This document shows positions 53,182 to 62,195 of a stretch of 64,000 nt of DNA, piece after piece. Location: contig JAQXTR010000006.1 in NCBI GenBank assembly GCA_029219585.1, positions 54,207-118,206 on the forward strand, written 5' to 3'. This stretch comes from Clostridiales bacterium (GTDB lineage: Bacteria; Bacillota; Clostridia; UBA1381). The notes under the pieces are model-generated. The model saw only the letters and a list, made by a program, of their open reading frames with translations, did not search any database and was not told the DNA's origin. A program made the position numbers and the translations under genes. Each line of letters opens with the position of its first letter. Position 1 is the stretch's first letter.

Positions 53182-54249
53182 TTATTCCTCCCCCGCAAGC
53201 TTTGCCGCCTGGTCGCTTGTGATAAGGGCATCAATGATTTCATCCATGTCACCGTTAAGGAACTGACCGAGCTTGTACAGCGTAAGACCTATGCGGTGAT
53301 CGGTAACGCGGTTTTCATGGAAATTATACGTTCTTATTCTTTCACTTCTGTCACCTGAGCCTACCTGCGACTTTCTCTTATCGGCAATCTCCTTATTCCG
53401 CTCCGCCTCCATTACCTCATAGATACGCGAACGAAGAATCTTCATTGCCTTATCCTTATTTTGCAGCTGCGACTTCTCATCCTGACATGATACAACTATT
53501 CCTGTGGGAATATGAGTTATTCTTACTGCCGAATCGGTCGTATTTACGCACTGACCGCCCGGACCTCCGGCACGGAACACATCGATTCTGAGGTCGTTGC
53601 GGTTAATATCAACCTCAACTTCCTCAACCTCAGGCAGAACAGCAACCGTAACGGCGGAAGTGTGTATTCTTCCCCCCGATTCAGTTTCGGGAACACGCTG
53701 CACCCGGTGCACGCCGCTCTCATATTTAAGACGCGAATATGCGCCCTTACCCTCAATTGAAAATGAAATTTCTTTATATCCGCCCAGCTCCGTAGCATTG
53801 GAATTCATTATATCTATCTTCCAGTTATGGCTTTCTGCATACATCCCGTACATACGCATAAGATCGGCTGCGAAAAGCGCTGCTTCCTCGCCGCCCGTGC
53901 CTCCGCGTATTTCCATGATGACATTTTTTTCATCATTCGGATCCTTCGGCAGCAGCAGTAACTTGAGCCGCTCTCTGCACTCCTCTGCACTGCTCTGCGC
54001 AGCCGAAATTTCTTCCCGCAGCATTTCAACCAGCTCCTTGTCATCCTCCGTATCAAGAAGCTCCTTATCATCCTCTATTGTATTTAAAAGCGCACTGTAT
54101 TCATTGTACTCGTCAATGATCGGCGACAGCTCACTGTGCTCCCGGCAATACTCCCGCCATACGGGCTGATCCGCAATCACCTCAGGGTCGCTTATTTTTT
54201 CAGAAACCAGTTCAAATCTTTTTTTTAATGACTCCAGCTTTTCTAACAT
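53182..54249 (-). CDS. prfA: Peptide chain release factor 1
   Basis: A 355-residue RF1 that releases peptides at UAA and UAG. The anticodon-like PxT motif reads PET ([17 protein letters not shown]), as in Bacillus RF1, and the catalytic GGQ is in [19 protein letters not shown]. The N-terminal coiled-coil domain is complete. A PrmC methylase gene, frequent beside prfA, is not adjacent; a DUF1294 gene follows instead. The promoter about 100 bases upstream is strong. Confidence 0.97.
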   Translation of the reverse strand: MLEKLESLKKRFELVSEKISDPEVIADQPVWREYCREHSELSPIIDEYNEYSALLNTIEDDKELLDTEDDKELVEMLREEISAAQSSAEECRERLKLLLLPKDPNDEKNVIMEIRGGTGGEEAALFAADLMRMYGMYAESHNWKIDIMNSNATELGGYKEISFSIEGKGAYSRLKYESGVHRVQRVPETESGGRIHTSAVTVAVLPEVEEVEVDINRNDLRIDVFRAGGPGGQCVNTTDSAVRITHIPTGIVVSCQDEKSQLQNKDKAMKILRSRIYEVMEAERNKEIADKRKSQVGSGDRSERIRTYNFHENRVTDHRIGLTLYKLGQFLNGDMDEIIDALITSDQAAKLAGEE

Positions 54250-54351
54250 AAATCCGATTACCTTTCTGCTATATGCTTTTGACCGCTTAAATTAAGTACG
54301 ATTAAAATACAGGATACTTAATGCAAGCTATATAGTAAATTCGATAAAATA

Positions 54352-54380
54352 ATTTTACCCTTTTTTTTTGCTCTTGTCAA
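54352..54380 (-). promoter_or_regulatory. prfA promoter
   Basis: On the minus strand TTGACA (54380-54375), 17 bases including nine A, TAAAAT (54357-54352). The 54250-54551 intergenic region holds only this promoter and the opposite one at 54474. Confidence 0.75.
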
Positions 54381-54473
54381 GGATAAACCGATAATTTATA
54401 CATAAAGTGCCTCACTTTGGCTCTGCTGCACCGTATTTTTCTGACAGTTCACAAAAAATTTATTAAAAAAGTA

Positions 54474-54502
54474 TAGACACGGCGTTTTTTTTCTGTTATA
54501 AT
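54474..54502 (+). promoter_or_regulatory. Promoter of the CAP-NlpC gene
   Basis: TAGACA (54474-54479), 17 bases, TATAAT (54497-54502); the TTG start of the gene lies 49 bases downstream. Confidence 0.72.
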
Positions 54503-54551
54503 ATTATAGAATTGAAATAGGAAATAATCAACATGAAAGGACTGAAATAAT

Positions 54552-57395
54552 TTGGCTGAAAATTCTAAGCTTCCCAAGATGAGATTATTAATACTCACGG
54601 CAGCTCTTTCTGCCGGTCTCGGGCAGTTGGGCATAGCAGCACATGCAGAAGACGCAACGGTCTCTGAAAGAGATATGCTCGATCAGGCTGTAGCTCTCTA
54701 TGAAAAGCTGTGCGGGCATGAGGTTGAGGTCCCCGCCGTCCTTGCGGGAAGCACTGATGATCCGGTTCTGGCAAAGGCAGTTGTTCTCGGCTTTGCAAAT
54801 ACTGATGAACTTGAGTCCATAGCCGACGGGACAATTCTGCGCAAGCAGGATGTTATGACCGTCCTTTACAAAACCATAATGGATTTTGACGACTCGTTCG
54901 CCCTTTCAACCGAAGAGGTTGACGAGATTATGAACAGATGCTATGACAATGCACTCGTTGACGAAAAGAACCGTGTCGGATACGCATTCATGATCAAGCA
55001 CGGAATAATTATTGATACGTCTAATTCCGATCCGAATAAAGAGATAAACTGGAACAGCTGCAGGATTCTTGTAAATGTTCTTTACGATTTATTTATGCAG
55101 GATATTTCCTTCAGCAACGGAGACTCCGAGATAACAATTGGCGCAAACATATCATCTGTAACCGATGTTCTGGGCGAGCCTGACAGAATAGATAAAAGCG
55201 ATTATTTGTTCGATTGGTATGTGTATAACTCCGATTACAGTAACTTTATGATGGTTGGAGTCTATGAAGGCAGAATATGCGCTTTCTGTTCAAACAGCAG
55301 CTTCTCCTTTGCCGATATAACCTCAGGTGATGATTATATAAAGATTTACCCGTATCTTGACGATGACAGCTTCCGCTTCTTTGAGGACGGAAACGGCAGA
55401 CTTGACGCGGTAATATATAATCCGCACTACAAGAACAGTGAGCCTGTAAACGATTCATCTGATGCACGCGCTGCTGAGCTTGTAGACCTGATTAATTCAA
55501 ACAGGGTTAAAAACGGGCTTAAGCCGTTACGTATATCCTCTGAGCTCTGGCATACGACAATGCAGATGGCATCCCAGCCGAAATACATCAACGCTGCACA
55601 CGACACTGTCAATGAACACATACTTGACAATGCCGAGCATGAAGCAGGGTATGACATATACAGCATATACTCACAGCTTCTTAAGAGCAATAACGAATGC
55701 TTTTCAAAGGAAATCACCACTATAGGAGCAGGCACGAGCGTTCTTGAGAACAATACGGTAATGGCAAGCATCATAGGTGATTCATCCCGCATTGCAGGTG
55801 ATACATACTCGACCTCCTCCGAGGATATAGCGGCGCTCCCGACACTTGAGCCTACGGAGGCTCCGACGGAAATACCGACAGAAGTACCGGCTGAGACCTC
55901 TGACGATTCATCTGAGCCTGAGGAACAGGCAGACGACAGCAACACAGAGACTTCCGATACTGTTTTCTCAACAATAAGCAGTATAATATTCTCATCGGAC
56001 AAAACAGTACCTGTATCAAATATTCCGCAATCAACAGTGATACCCACAGAATCGCCTGTTGACTCCGCCTCAGACGATGTTTCAGATACGGCAGACCCGG
56101 ATTCCGTTTCAGTAACTACTCCCTCTCCCGCAGCTACAGAAACTCCTGCTCCCAATGCAGGCGGTCTTGAGCTTGTTTCCCCCGCAGACGAGGGAATCAT
56201 TAACGAGGGCGAAGATGTTGTTATAGAGCTTGTCGAAAGCGCGGCCGATGAGTATTTTGTTCAGATTTACTCAATAGAAGATGACGATTACATAGTTAAC
56301 AGCTACATAAAGACAACAGATACAAAGCTTACGTTTGATGCTTCACTTTTTGAGGCCGGCAAGGATTACTCAATAAAGATCAGTGCTGTAAAGCAGGACG
56401 GAGCTGCAGCCGATACCGAATTTACCGTTCAATACGGCAAAGCACCCGAAAACAGTGTGCAGGTTACGGCAGCCGCGACTACCACAGATAATGACTTTAT
56501 TGAATTATCATGGGAAAGCGATATATATCACGACTTTGTTATAGATATATACAACCAAGACGGTAAGCTGCTTCTTTCACAGCCTGTTACTGACGCAAAG
56601 AGTGCAAAAATAAACGGCATAGACCCCGGTAATTACTACATATATGTAAGTGCAGTAAGACGAGGCGACAGAAATATTGTCAAAACTCACGGCAACGTCA
56701 ACGTCACAGTTGAGCTTCCCGAACCGGTATTGACAGAATACATTCTTGAGGACGGTGAAAAATTCTATCCGGTCTATGAGGATGAAGAAATGGGGCTTGT
56801 ATATTTCTACGATGAAGAAATTGTAGATGTAGAGGTTCCCGGCGAAACCGGGGATACAAAAACCGTTAAACGCAAGAAGATTACCGAAAAATCCGTTAAG
56901 GCAACCGCTAAGTACAAGGCGCTTGCTGCGGCACAGCAAAAGATTGATTACTATGAGGGCAGCGATGAGCTCCAGATTACCAAGCCTACAACCGTTTCGA
57001 CAATTTCAGCATCAGGTCTGTCATCAGCCGGAGGAAATGCAATATGCAGCGAAGCGGCGAAATATCTCGGTGTTCCTTACGTATGGGGCGGCACAACCCC
57101 CGAAGGCTTTGACTGCTCAGGTCTTGTCCAGTATGTATTCAAGTCATTGGGCATTGACATAAGCCGTACTACATATACACAGGTCAACGAAGGCGTACCT
57201 GTTTCAAAGGATGACTTGCAGCCCGGAGATCTTCTCTTCTTCGGAAGCGGCCTCAACGTTCATCACGTCGGAATATATGTCGGCAATAATACAATGATAC
57301 ATGCGCCATATTCCGGTACGGTAATTCAGTATCAGTCTATTGATACACCGTACTATAAAAGCGAATTCAGCTGTGCTAGAAGGTTCACAAAATAA
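54552..57395 (+). CDS. Secreted multidomain CAP + NlpC/P60 cell-wall peptidase
   Basis: A 947-residue exported protein. The start is TTG (54552) after AAAGGA; ATG at 54582 is the alternative. After the signal peptide come an SLH-like helical region (to about 185), a CAP-associated domain (190-265), a CAP/SCP-like domain (295-400), a Thr/Pro/Glu/Ser linker (420-540), two Ig/Fn3-like domains (545-720), and an NlpC/P60 domain at the end. The last has the catalytic Cys in GFDCSGLVQYVF (about 854) and His in VHHVGIYVG (about 903). NlpC/P60 enzymes cut stem peptides of peptidoglycan. CAP plus NlpC is a rare pairing; the CAP histidines look partly lost. Confidence 0.87.
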   Translation: MAENSKLPKMRLLILTAALSAGLGQLGIAAHAEDATVSERDMLDQAVALYEKLCGHEVEVPAVLAGSTDDPVLAKAVVLGFANTDELESIADGTILRKQDVMTVLYKTIMDFDDSFALSTEEVDEIMNRCYDNALVDEKNRVGYAFMIKHGIIIDTSNSDPNKEINWNSCRILVNVLYDLFMQDISFSNGDSEITIGANISSVTDVLGEPDRIDKSDYLFDWYVYNSDYSNFMMVGVYEGRICAFCSNSSFSFADITSGDDYIKIYPYLDDDSFRFFEDGNGRLDAVIYNPHYKNSEPVNDSSDARAAELVDLINSNRVKNGLKPLRISSELWHTTMQMASQPKYINAAHDTVNEHILDNAEHEAGYDIYSIYSQLLKSNNECFSKEITTIGAGTSVLENNTVMASIIGDSSRIAGDTYSTSSEDIAALPTLEPTEAPTEIPTEVPAETSDDSSEPEEQADDSNTETSDTVFSTISSIIFSSDKTVPVSNIPQSTVIPTESPVDSASDDVSDTADPDSVSVTTPSPAATETPAPNAGGLELVSPADEGIINEGEDVVIELVESAADEYFVQIYSIEDDDYIVNSYIKTTDTKLTFDASLFEAGKDYSIKISAVKQDGAAADTEFTVQYGKAPENSVQVTAAATTTDNDFIELSWESDIYHDFVIDIYNQDGKLLLSQPVTDAKSAKINGIDPGNYYIYVSAVRRGDRNIVKTHGNVNVTVELPEPVLTEYILEDGEKFYPVYEDEEMGLVYFYDEEIVDVEVPGETGDTKTVKRKKITEKSVKATAKYKALAAAQQKIDYYEGSDELQITKPTTVSTISASGLSSAGGNAICSEAAKYLGVPYVWGGTTPEGFDCSGLVQYVFKSLGIDISRTTYTQVNEGVPVSKDDLQPGDLLFFGSGLNVHHVGIYVGNNTMIHAPYSGTVIQYQSIDTPYYKSEFSCARRFTK

Positions 57396-57406
57396 GGAGG
57401 ATATAA

Positions 57407-58078
57407 ATGAACGGTTCAGTTAAGGCAACAGCCGACTCATCAATACGAGGTAAAGCCTTGATGGTAATTGCCGTATATGCAGTTCTTTTTCTGTTCTGCT
57501 TTGTTATGGCAATATATGATATATCCGCATCAAAGCCGGGACTTGGGATTCCGTTTGCGATAGTTGCAGTCATATTTGCAGCTCTTTCGCTGCTGAAGCT
57601 CAATTCCGTGTTCGGAACATATATCAAAGTCAGAGATAATGTTCTTTATATGAAGAGTTGGGCAAATGATTTTCTTCCTTACGATATTAACGGCGGCTTT
57701 TTATCGGACTTAAAGCCCGCCAAAACAAAGCTTGCTGAAATCCCGGCGGATGAGCTTTCTGTTGTACTTGTCGGTACAAAGGATTTTATAAAGCGTAACG
57801 TGTCAGAGGCAGGAAAGCGTTTTATAAAGACTCTTTATCCGTATGAGCATTCACGCTCAAAGCGTGACCTTGTATCGTCAATGGATATGTTCTATGTTGA
57901 AACAATTGACGGCGAATGTTCCTTCATGTGTATTTACGGATACGACCCTGAAGCAGTTATTGATGTTATCGGTGAGCTTTACGATATTAATCCTGATTTA
58001 TATGTCAGAGTCGGAAGCAGAGCTTATAAACGCTATGTAAAAAAGCTTCAGTCAAAAATTCAAAATAATGAATATTAA
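57407..58078 (+). CDS. Two-helix membrane protein of unknown function
   Basis: A 223-residue protein 11 bases after the CAP-NlpC gene, with ATG after AAGGAGGATATAA. Two membrane helices lie near residues 17-38 and 46-66, followed by a soluble domain of 150 residues (VRDNVLYMKSWANDFLPYD, ELSVVLVGTKDFIKRNVSEAG, MFYVETIDGECSFMCIYGYD). The topology is like that of PH-domain-like bacterial membrane proteins, but I cannot name a family with certainty. Co-transcribed with the cell-wall peptidase and closed by a terminator. Confidence 0.72.
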   Translation: MNGSVKATADSSIRGKALMVIAVYAVLFLFCFVMAIYDISASKPGLGIPFAIVAVIFAALSLLKLNSVFGTYIKVRDNVLYMKSWANDFLPYDINGGFLSDLKPAKTKLAEIPADELSVVLVGTKDFIKRNVSEAGKRFIKTLYPYEHSRSKRDLVSSMDMFYVETIDGECSFMCIYGYDPEAVIDVIGELYDINPDLYVRVGSRAYKRYVKKLQSKIQNNEY

Positions 58079-58083
58079 AGCTT

Positions 58084-58113
58084 ATACCGTGGCAGCTGCC
58101 ACGGTATCTTTTT
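58084..58113 (+). terminator. Terminator after the CAP-NlpC operon
   Basis: ATACCGTGGCA (58084-58094) pairs with TGCCACGGTAT (58097-58107), followed by CTTTTTG. Confidence 0.85.
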
Positions 58114-58170
58114 GTTATTAAAAAATCCGCCGGCACAAAAGCGCAATGCTTACACGCCGACGGATTACAA

Positions 58171-59523
58171 TTACAGCGTCAATACTCCTGTTTCCGACTC
58201 AATAAGCAGCAAAATCTGCTCCTCTTTACCGGTTTCGGCATTGACATAAACAATAAAGTTTTTATTCATATACGTTCCTTTAAATTCATAACAAAGCACT
58301 TCACGCAGCGAATCCTTCGGAATTACCGCAAGGGATGCGGCGCTGACATCAAGATGTGTTGAAACATGTGTCTTTGCCTCCTCCTCGCTGAGCATAACGT
58401 CAGGTATATCACGCTGCCTATGATTCATAAGATAGCCCTTGCACTCCATACCCACAATCGAGCCGTCATCAAGAGCCACCTTCACCTTTATAAGGTCACT
58501 GTAGCATTTTGTGCCATCCTGTACATACGCAAAATTTATTGTAGCAATGTTATCGGTTACCTCATAGTAGCTGTTTGTCATGTTGTTTATACCATGGCTG
58601 ACAAGGAATCTGTATGCAAGTCCGGTTGCAGCGTCTATATCACAATTTGCCGTACTTACGGTTTTATTTTCCAGGAAATACAATACATATCCGCCTTTTT
58701 TTGTTATACTTATAGTGATATGATTGCCGTTATTGTCCTTACCGAAGTTATACGCTTCAATCGCCGTGTTTGCGGTTTCTGTCTCAAACTTCAGTCCCTC
58801 TCCCCTGTCGCCTAAAAATTCCTTCGCCTTCTGCAGCGCATCCTTTTTGGAAATCTCTGCCGCACTCTTCAGCATATATGACTCCATGTTTTCAATATGC
58901 TCCGAAAACGGTCCGTCATATATCAGCGACGGATAATTGTCAAAGGATTTTTCCACATTTTCAAGGTCCTTAAATATTCCGTCACCGGCCGCCATAGCCC
59001 GGATAGCTCCGATATTCCCAGCAACATTAAACGATACCTCCCCCGAGTATATTTTCTGCTCTATATCCGAAAGGCTTTTGCTGAGGGTTGAGGCATATTC
59101 ATTCAGTGAATTAAGGTTGCCGTACTCCTCATCGGTTATGGTTGCTCCGTTTATCATATTCTGCGACAGCACATAGGTATAATCTCCTACCTGTGACAGA
59201 AATTTTGCGGTATTCTCAAGATTGGTATTTTCCGTGGGAAGCTGTCCGAAGCAGGACTTTGCCTCCGCCGCCTTCATGAATATCTCGTTTGAAATTGACG
59301 CAAGCTGCGACGGATCCGATGCAAGCTGTGCCTTTGAAAGCATAGCATCAATATCGCTTACATAGTCTGTAAGTTCAAAGAACGCGCGGTCATAACTATT
59401 GTTTACCGTCACCTTCAGCTCCTTATTCTGTCTGTAGCAGCGGTACCACATAGCGCAGAATATAATAAGCAGAACCGCGAGCACGGCAATGACAGCCGCG
59501 CATATTTTGTTTGTTCTGGACAT
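58171..59523 (-). CDS. ypeB: Germination protein YpeB
   Basis: A 450-residue protein with an N-terminal membrane anchor (residues 8-28) and a long extracellular region ending in tandem PepSY domains (KAKEFLGDRGEGLKFETE, SEEEAKTHVSTHLDVSAAS, YVNAETGKEEQILLLIE). YpeB is needed to hold and stabilise the spore-cortex lytic enzyme SleB in Bacillus and Clostridium spores. It lies 11 bases after sleB, in the usual pair but with sleB first, as in Bacillus. Confidence 0.93.
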   Translation of the reverse strand: MSRTNKICAAVIAVLAVLLIIFCAMWYRCYRQNKELKVTVNNSYDRAFFELTDYVSDIDAMLSKAQLASDPSQLASISNEIFMKAAEAKSCFGQLPTENTNLENTAKFLSQVGDYTYVLSQNMINGATITDEEYGNLNSLNEYASTLSKSLSDIEQKIYSGEVSFNVAGNIGAIRAMAAGDGIFKDLENVEKSFDNYPSLIYDGPFSEHIENMESYMLKSAAEISKKDALQKAKEFLGDRGEGLKFETETANTAIEAYNFGKDNNGNHITISITKKGGYVLYFLENKTVSTANCDIDAATGLAYRFLVSHGINNMTNSYYEVTDNIATINFAYVQDGTKCYSDLIKVKVALDDGSIVGMECKGYLMNHRQRDIPDVMLSEEEAKTHVSTHLDVSAASLAVIPKDSLREVLCYEFKGTYMNKNFIVYVNAETGKEEQILLLIESETGVLTL

Positions 59524-59534
59524 TGTATGCCTCC

Positions 59535-59978
59535 TTATCTGCAGAAACGGTGTTTTCCTATCTGGACAATCAGCTCACGTGTCCAGATCCACGAACTTGT
59601 TGCGGTATCGGGATTAAAATAATATATTGCTCCTCCGGATGGATCCCACCCGTTCATCGCATCCTGACACGCCTGATATACCGTTGAATTTGCAGCAATC
59701 GGCGCATTTATCTGTCCGTCCGATACCGCCGTAAATGCTCCCGGCTGATAAATAACGCCAGACACGGTATTGGGGAATGAGGAATGCTTGACACGGTTCA
59801 GTATTACCGCAGCAACAGCCACCTGACCTGTATAAGGCTCTCCCCTTGCCTCACCGTTTACCGCCCTCGCCATAAGCTGCAAGTCCGAGGTAGACGCATA
59901 TACCCGTACAGACGGGTATTCCACAACCGCCAGCATAAGCATAAGCGACATTGTTATTATGGATATTATTTTTTTCAT
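59535..59978 (-). CDS. sleB: Spore cortex-lytic enzyme SleB (short form)
   Basis: A 147-residue exported hydrolase with a signal peptide (residues 1-28). The catalytic domain (PF07486) starts at LQLMARAVNGEARGEP; the Glu in NGEARGEP is the likely catalytic acid, and GVIYQPGAFTAVSDGQI is conserved. Bacillus SleB is about 300 residues with an N-terminal peptidoglycan-binding domain; that domain is missing here. It cuts cortex peptidoglycan during germination. It is divergent from spoIIR. Confidence 0.92.
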   Translation of the reverse strand: MKKIISIITMSLMLMLAVVEYPSVRVYASTSDLQLMARAVNGEARGEPYTGQVAVAAVILNRVKHSSFPNTVSGVIYQPGAFTAVSDGQINAPIAANSTVYQACQDAMNGWDPSGGAIYYFNPDTATSSWIWTRELIVQIGKHRFCR

Positions 59979-60006
59979 TCTTGTTACTTCCTTTCATGTT
60001 TTTCCT

Positions 60007-60013
60007 TAGTATG
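60007..60013 (-). promoter_or_regulatory. Possible sigma-G -10 element of sleB-ypeB
   Basis: CATACTA on the minus strand, 29 bases before sleB, matches the sigma-G -10 consensus. The -35 side is weak. In Bacillus sleB-ypeB is under sigma-G. Confidence 0.35.
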
Positions 60014-60022
60014 CGCAGCAGT

Positions 60023-60051
60023 GTATAAAATTATTATATTTGTCAAGAATT
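60023..60051 (+). promoter_or_regulatory. Possible sigma-F promoter of spoIIR
   Basis: GTATA (60023-60027) and GTCAAGAATT (60042-60051) resemble the sigma-F pattern (GYWTA and GGNRANANTW) with one mismatch and a 14-base spacer. In B. subtilis spoIIR is sigma-F dependent. Confidence 0.35.
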
Positions 60052-60084
60052 TATTTACTCAAATATTTATTAAGGAGCATGAAC

Positions 60085-60663
60085 GTGAAAAAAATATTAC
60101 TGCCTGTAATCCTTCTGAGCGCTGCTGTATTATCAATCGTTACATACACGCATAATGTGATGGAGGATCTTAACAGGTCGCTTATACGGCTGCATATTAT
60201 AGCAGAAAGCGACTCTCTATACGATCAACGGATTAAGCTTGCGGTACGTGATGAGATACTGCAAGCCGTGAAAGATATAAGTGCAAGGGATACGGTGCTT
60301 TTTACCCATACAGCCGAGGATGCCGCAAACAGCTGTCTGACGCGCTACGGACTTCCATACAGCGCACATGCCGAATACGGCAAATTCAGCTTTCCCAGAA
60401 AATCATATAAAAACATCACGCTTCCCGCAGGAGAATACTACGGTATAAGAGTTGTTCTCGGCAGCGGCAGCGGTCACAACTGGTGGTGCGTTATGTATCC
60501 GCCGCTTTGTGTAAGTGACGACGGGAATGTTTACGCAGATGAAAAAACAACCGCCAAGCTAAAGAACACACTGCACAGCGATACCTATAAGCTTATAACG
60601 AAAAAAAACGAAGAAACAGAAATCAGATTCCGAGTTCTCGAATTTATAAACTCTTTAAAATAG
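60085..60663 (+). CDS. spoIIR: Stage II sporulation protein R
   Basis: A 192-residue SpoIIR. The start is GTG (60085), seven bases after AAGGAG; an ATG two codons earlier lies too near. A signal/anchor helix covers residues 4-22. IRLHIIAESDSLYDQRIKLAVRDEIL and EYYGIRVVLGSGSGHNWWCVMYPPLC are the two signature segments. It is secreted from the forespore and triggers SpoIIGA-dependent maturation of pro-sigma-E in the mother cell. This is firm evidence of sporulation capacity. It is divergent from sleB-ypeB. Confidence 0.95.
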   Translation: MKKILLPVILLSAAVLSIVTYTHNVMEDLNRSLIRLHIIAESDSLYDQRIKLAVRDEILQAVKDISARDTVLFTHTAEDAANSCLTRYGLPYSAHAEYGKFSFPRKSYKNITLPAGEYYGIRVVLGSGSGHNWWCVMYPPLCVSDDGNVYADEKTTAKLKNTLHSDTYKLITKKNEETEIRFRVLEFINSLK

Positions 60664-60698
60664 CATATGGCATTTATAGAAAAATTTTTGAAAAAACA

Positions 60699-60727
60699 TT
60701 GACAAAACGTATAAAATGGTGTATAAT
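60699..60727 (+). promoter_or_regulatory. tRNA-Leu promoter, perfect consensus
   Basis: TTGACA (60699-60704), 17 bases, TATAAT (60722-60727), 20 bases before the tRNA. Confidence 0.88.
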
Positions 60728-60747
60728 AGTTTGTGTTGTGAATAAAT

Positions 60748-60836
60748 GCCGATGTGGCGGAATTGGCAGACGCCTGGGACTTAAAATCCCATGCTCTTAA
60801 CGGAGCGTACCGGTTCGACCCCGGTCATCGGCACCA
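60748..60836 (+). tRNA. tRNA-Leu (anticodon UAA)
   Basis: Acceptor stem GCCGATG pairs with CATCGGC; the discriminator A and an encoded CCA (60834-60836) follow. The anticodon loop CTTAAAA gives UAA, for UUA codons. A long variable arm (TGCTCTTAACGGAGCG) marks a class II tRNA, and the T-loop GGTTCGACCC is canonical. Confidence 0.97.
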
Positions 60837-60879
60837 AAAGACCTCGAAACGCAGATATTATGCGGTTCGAGGTCTTTTT
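60837..60879 (+). terminator. Terminator after tRNA-Leu
   Basis: AGACCTCGAA (60839-60848) pairs with TTCGAGGTCT (60866-60875), with inner GCA/TGC pairing and five T after the stem. Confidence 0.88.
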
Positions 60880-60951
60880 GATTCTATCGGTTTTTACACA
60901 ATTCTGTTCCCATCCAATTGATGCCACAATGATTTATTCACGACTTTTTTA

Positions 60952-60980
60952 TTGACTTTCCATACGAAATGATATATAAT
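60952..60980 (+). promoter_or_regulatory. hydE promoter
   Basis: TTGACT (60952-60957), 17 bases, TATAAT (60975-60980). Confidence 0.8.
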
Positions 60981-61047
60981 AATCATGGCAATCTTCCACA
61001 CACCGGGGATTGCCTCATATCATTTCTATAGAATTTGGAGCAGTATT

Positions 61048-62088
61048 ATGAATTTCAATATTAATAAACTTACAGACAAGCTTCGTAATATGCGCGATCT
61101 TTCCGATGCGGAGCTTGCGGCGCTCATTGATGCGCAGGACTGCGATTATCTGCATAAGACCGCCGACGCTGTACGGAGGGAGCGTTACGGAATTGATGTC
61201 TACACCCGCGGTCTTATCGAATTTACCAACTACTGCAAAAATAACTGTTATTACTGCGGACTGCGTAAGGATAACACATCCCTCGAACGGTATCGGCTCA
61301 CAAAAGAGCAGATTCTTGAATGCGTACATACAGGATATACTCTGGGATTTCGCACATGGGTTCTTCAGGGCGGTGAGGATATGTATTATTCAGACGAATA
61401 TATATGCGAAATAGTTTCTGCATTAAAGGCTGCACACCCCGACTGTGCCGTTACACTATCAATAGGAGAAAAATCATACGAAAGCTATGAGGCATACCGC
61501 AGAGCCGGTGCAGACCGTTATCTTCTGCGACATGAAACGGCTGACGATACGCATTACCGCAGTCTGCATCCCGACAGCATGCAGTCTGAAAACCGCAGAA
61601 GATGTCTGCAGGACTTAAAGCGGCTCGGTTATCAGGTCGGCTCCGGCTTTATGGTAGGCTCACCACACCAGACGCTTGAAAATCTCGTTGCCGACCTCCG
61701 TTTTCTGCAGGAGCTTGATCCGGACATGATCGGAATAGGTCCGTTTCTCCCTCATGCCGATACACCGTTTGGAGGTGAAGAAAAGGGCAGTCTTTCGCGC
61801 TGTCTTAATCTCATTGCGATCCTGCGCCTCATGTTCCCATACGCTCTCATTCCCGCAACTACAGCACTCGGCACCATACATCCCCTGGGGCGTGAAATGG
61901 GGCTGAAAGCAGGCGCAAACGTGGTGATGCCCAATCTTTCTCCAAAGGGCGTACGCGAGCTGTACACACTCTACGACAATAAGATATGTACCGGCGAGGA
62001 AGCAGCAGAATGCCGCAGCTGCCTTGATAAACGTGTTAAAGGTGTCGGCTACAGGCTGGTTGCCGACATTGGAAATGTTAAGCGGTAA
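61048..62088 (+). CDS. hydE: [FeFe]-hydrogenase maturase HydE (radical SAM)
   Basis: A 346-residue radical-SAM enzyme with ATG after GGAGCAGTATT. The cluster motif is FTNYCKNNCYYCGLR (CxxxCxxC, about residues 62-69). YRLTKEQILECV, TWVLQGGED and YLLRHETADDTHYRSLHP are HydE segments that separate it from BioB and PylB. HydE acts on the Fe-Cys synthon during H-cluster assembly. hydF and hydG are not within the window. It implies an [FeFe] hydrogenase elsewhere in the genome. Confidence 0.93.
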   Translation: MNFNINKLTDKLRNMRDLSDAELAALIDAQDCDYLHKTADAVRRERYGIDVYTRGLIEFTNYCKNNCYYCGLRKDNTSLERYRLTKEQILECVHTGYTLGFRTWVLQGGEDMYYSDEYICEIVSALKAAHPDCAVTLSIGEKSYESYEAYRRAGADRYLLRHETADDTHYRSLHPDSMQSENRRRCLQDLKRLGYQVGSGFMVGSPHQTLENLVADLRFLQELDPDMIGIGPFLPHADTPFGGEEKGSLSRCLNLIAILRLMFPYALIPATTALGTIHPLGREMGLKAGANVVMPNLSPKGVRELYTLYDNKICTGEEAAECRSCLDKRVKGVGYRLVADIGNVKR

Positions 62089-62195
62089 AACACATATATT
62101 AAGTCAGATTTTCTCCGAACACCTGCCTGTACTCATCATATCGTATAAGCAGAATAATGCTTTCGGAAACATCCGACGGAAAAGAGAGAAACATA

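Noticed and set aside
55427..56200. 257-codon open frame antisense to the CAP-NlpC gene
   Set aside because: It is opposite the Thr/Pro/Ser/Glu linker, whose biased codons keep the reverse frame free of stops. It has no ribosome site and its predicted protein is low-complexity Ser/Val.
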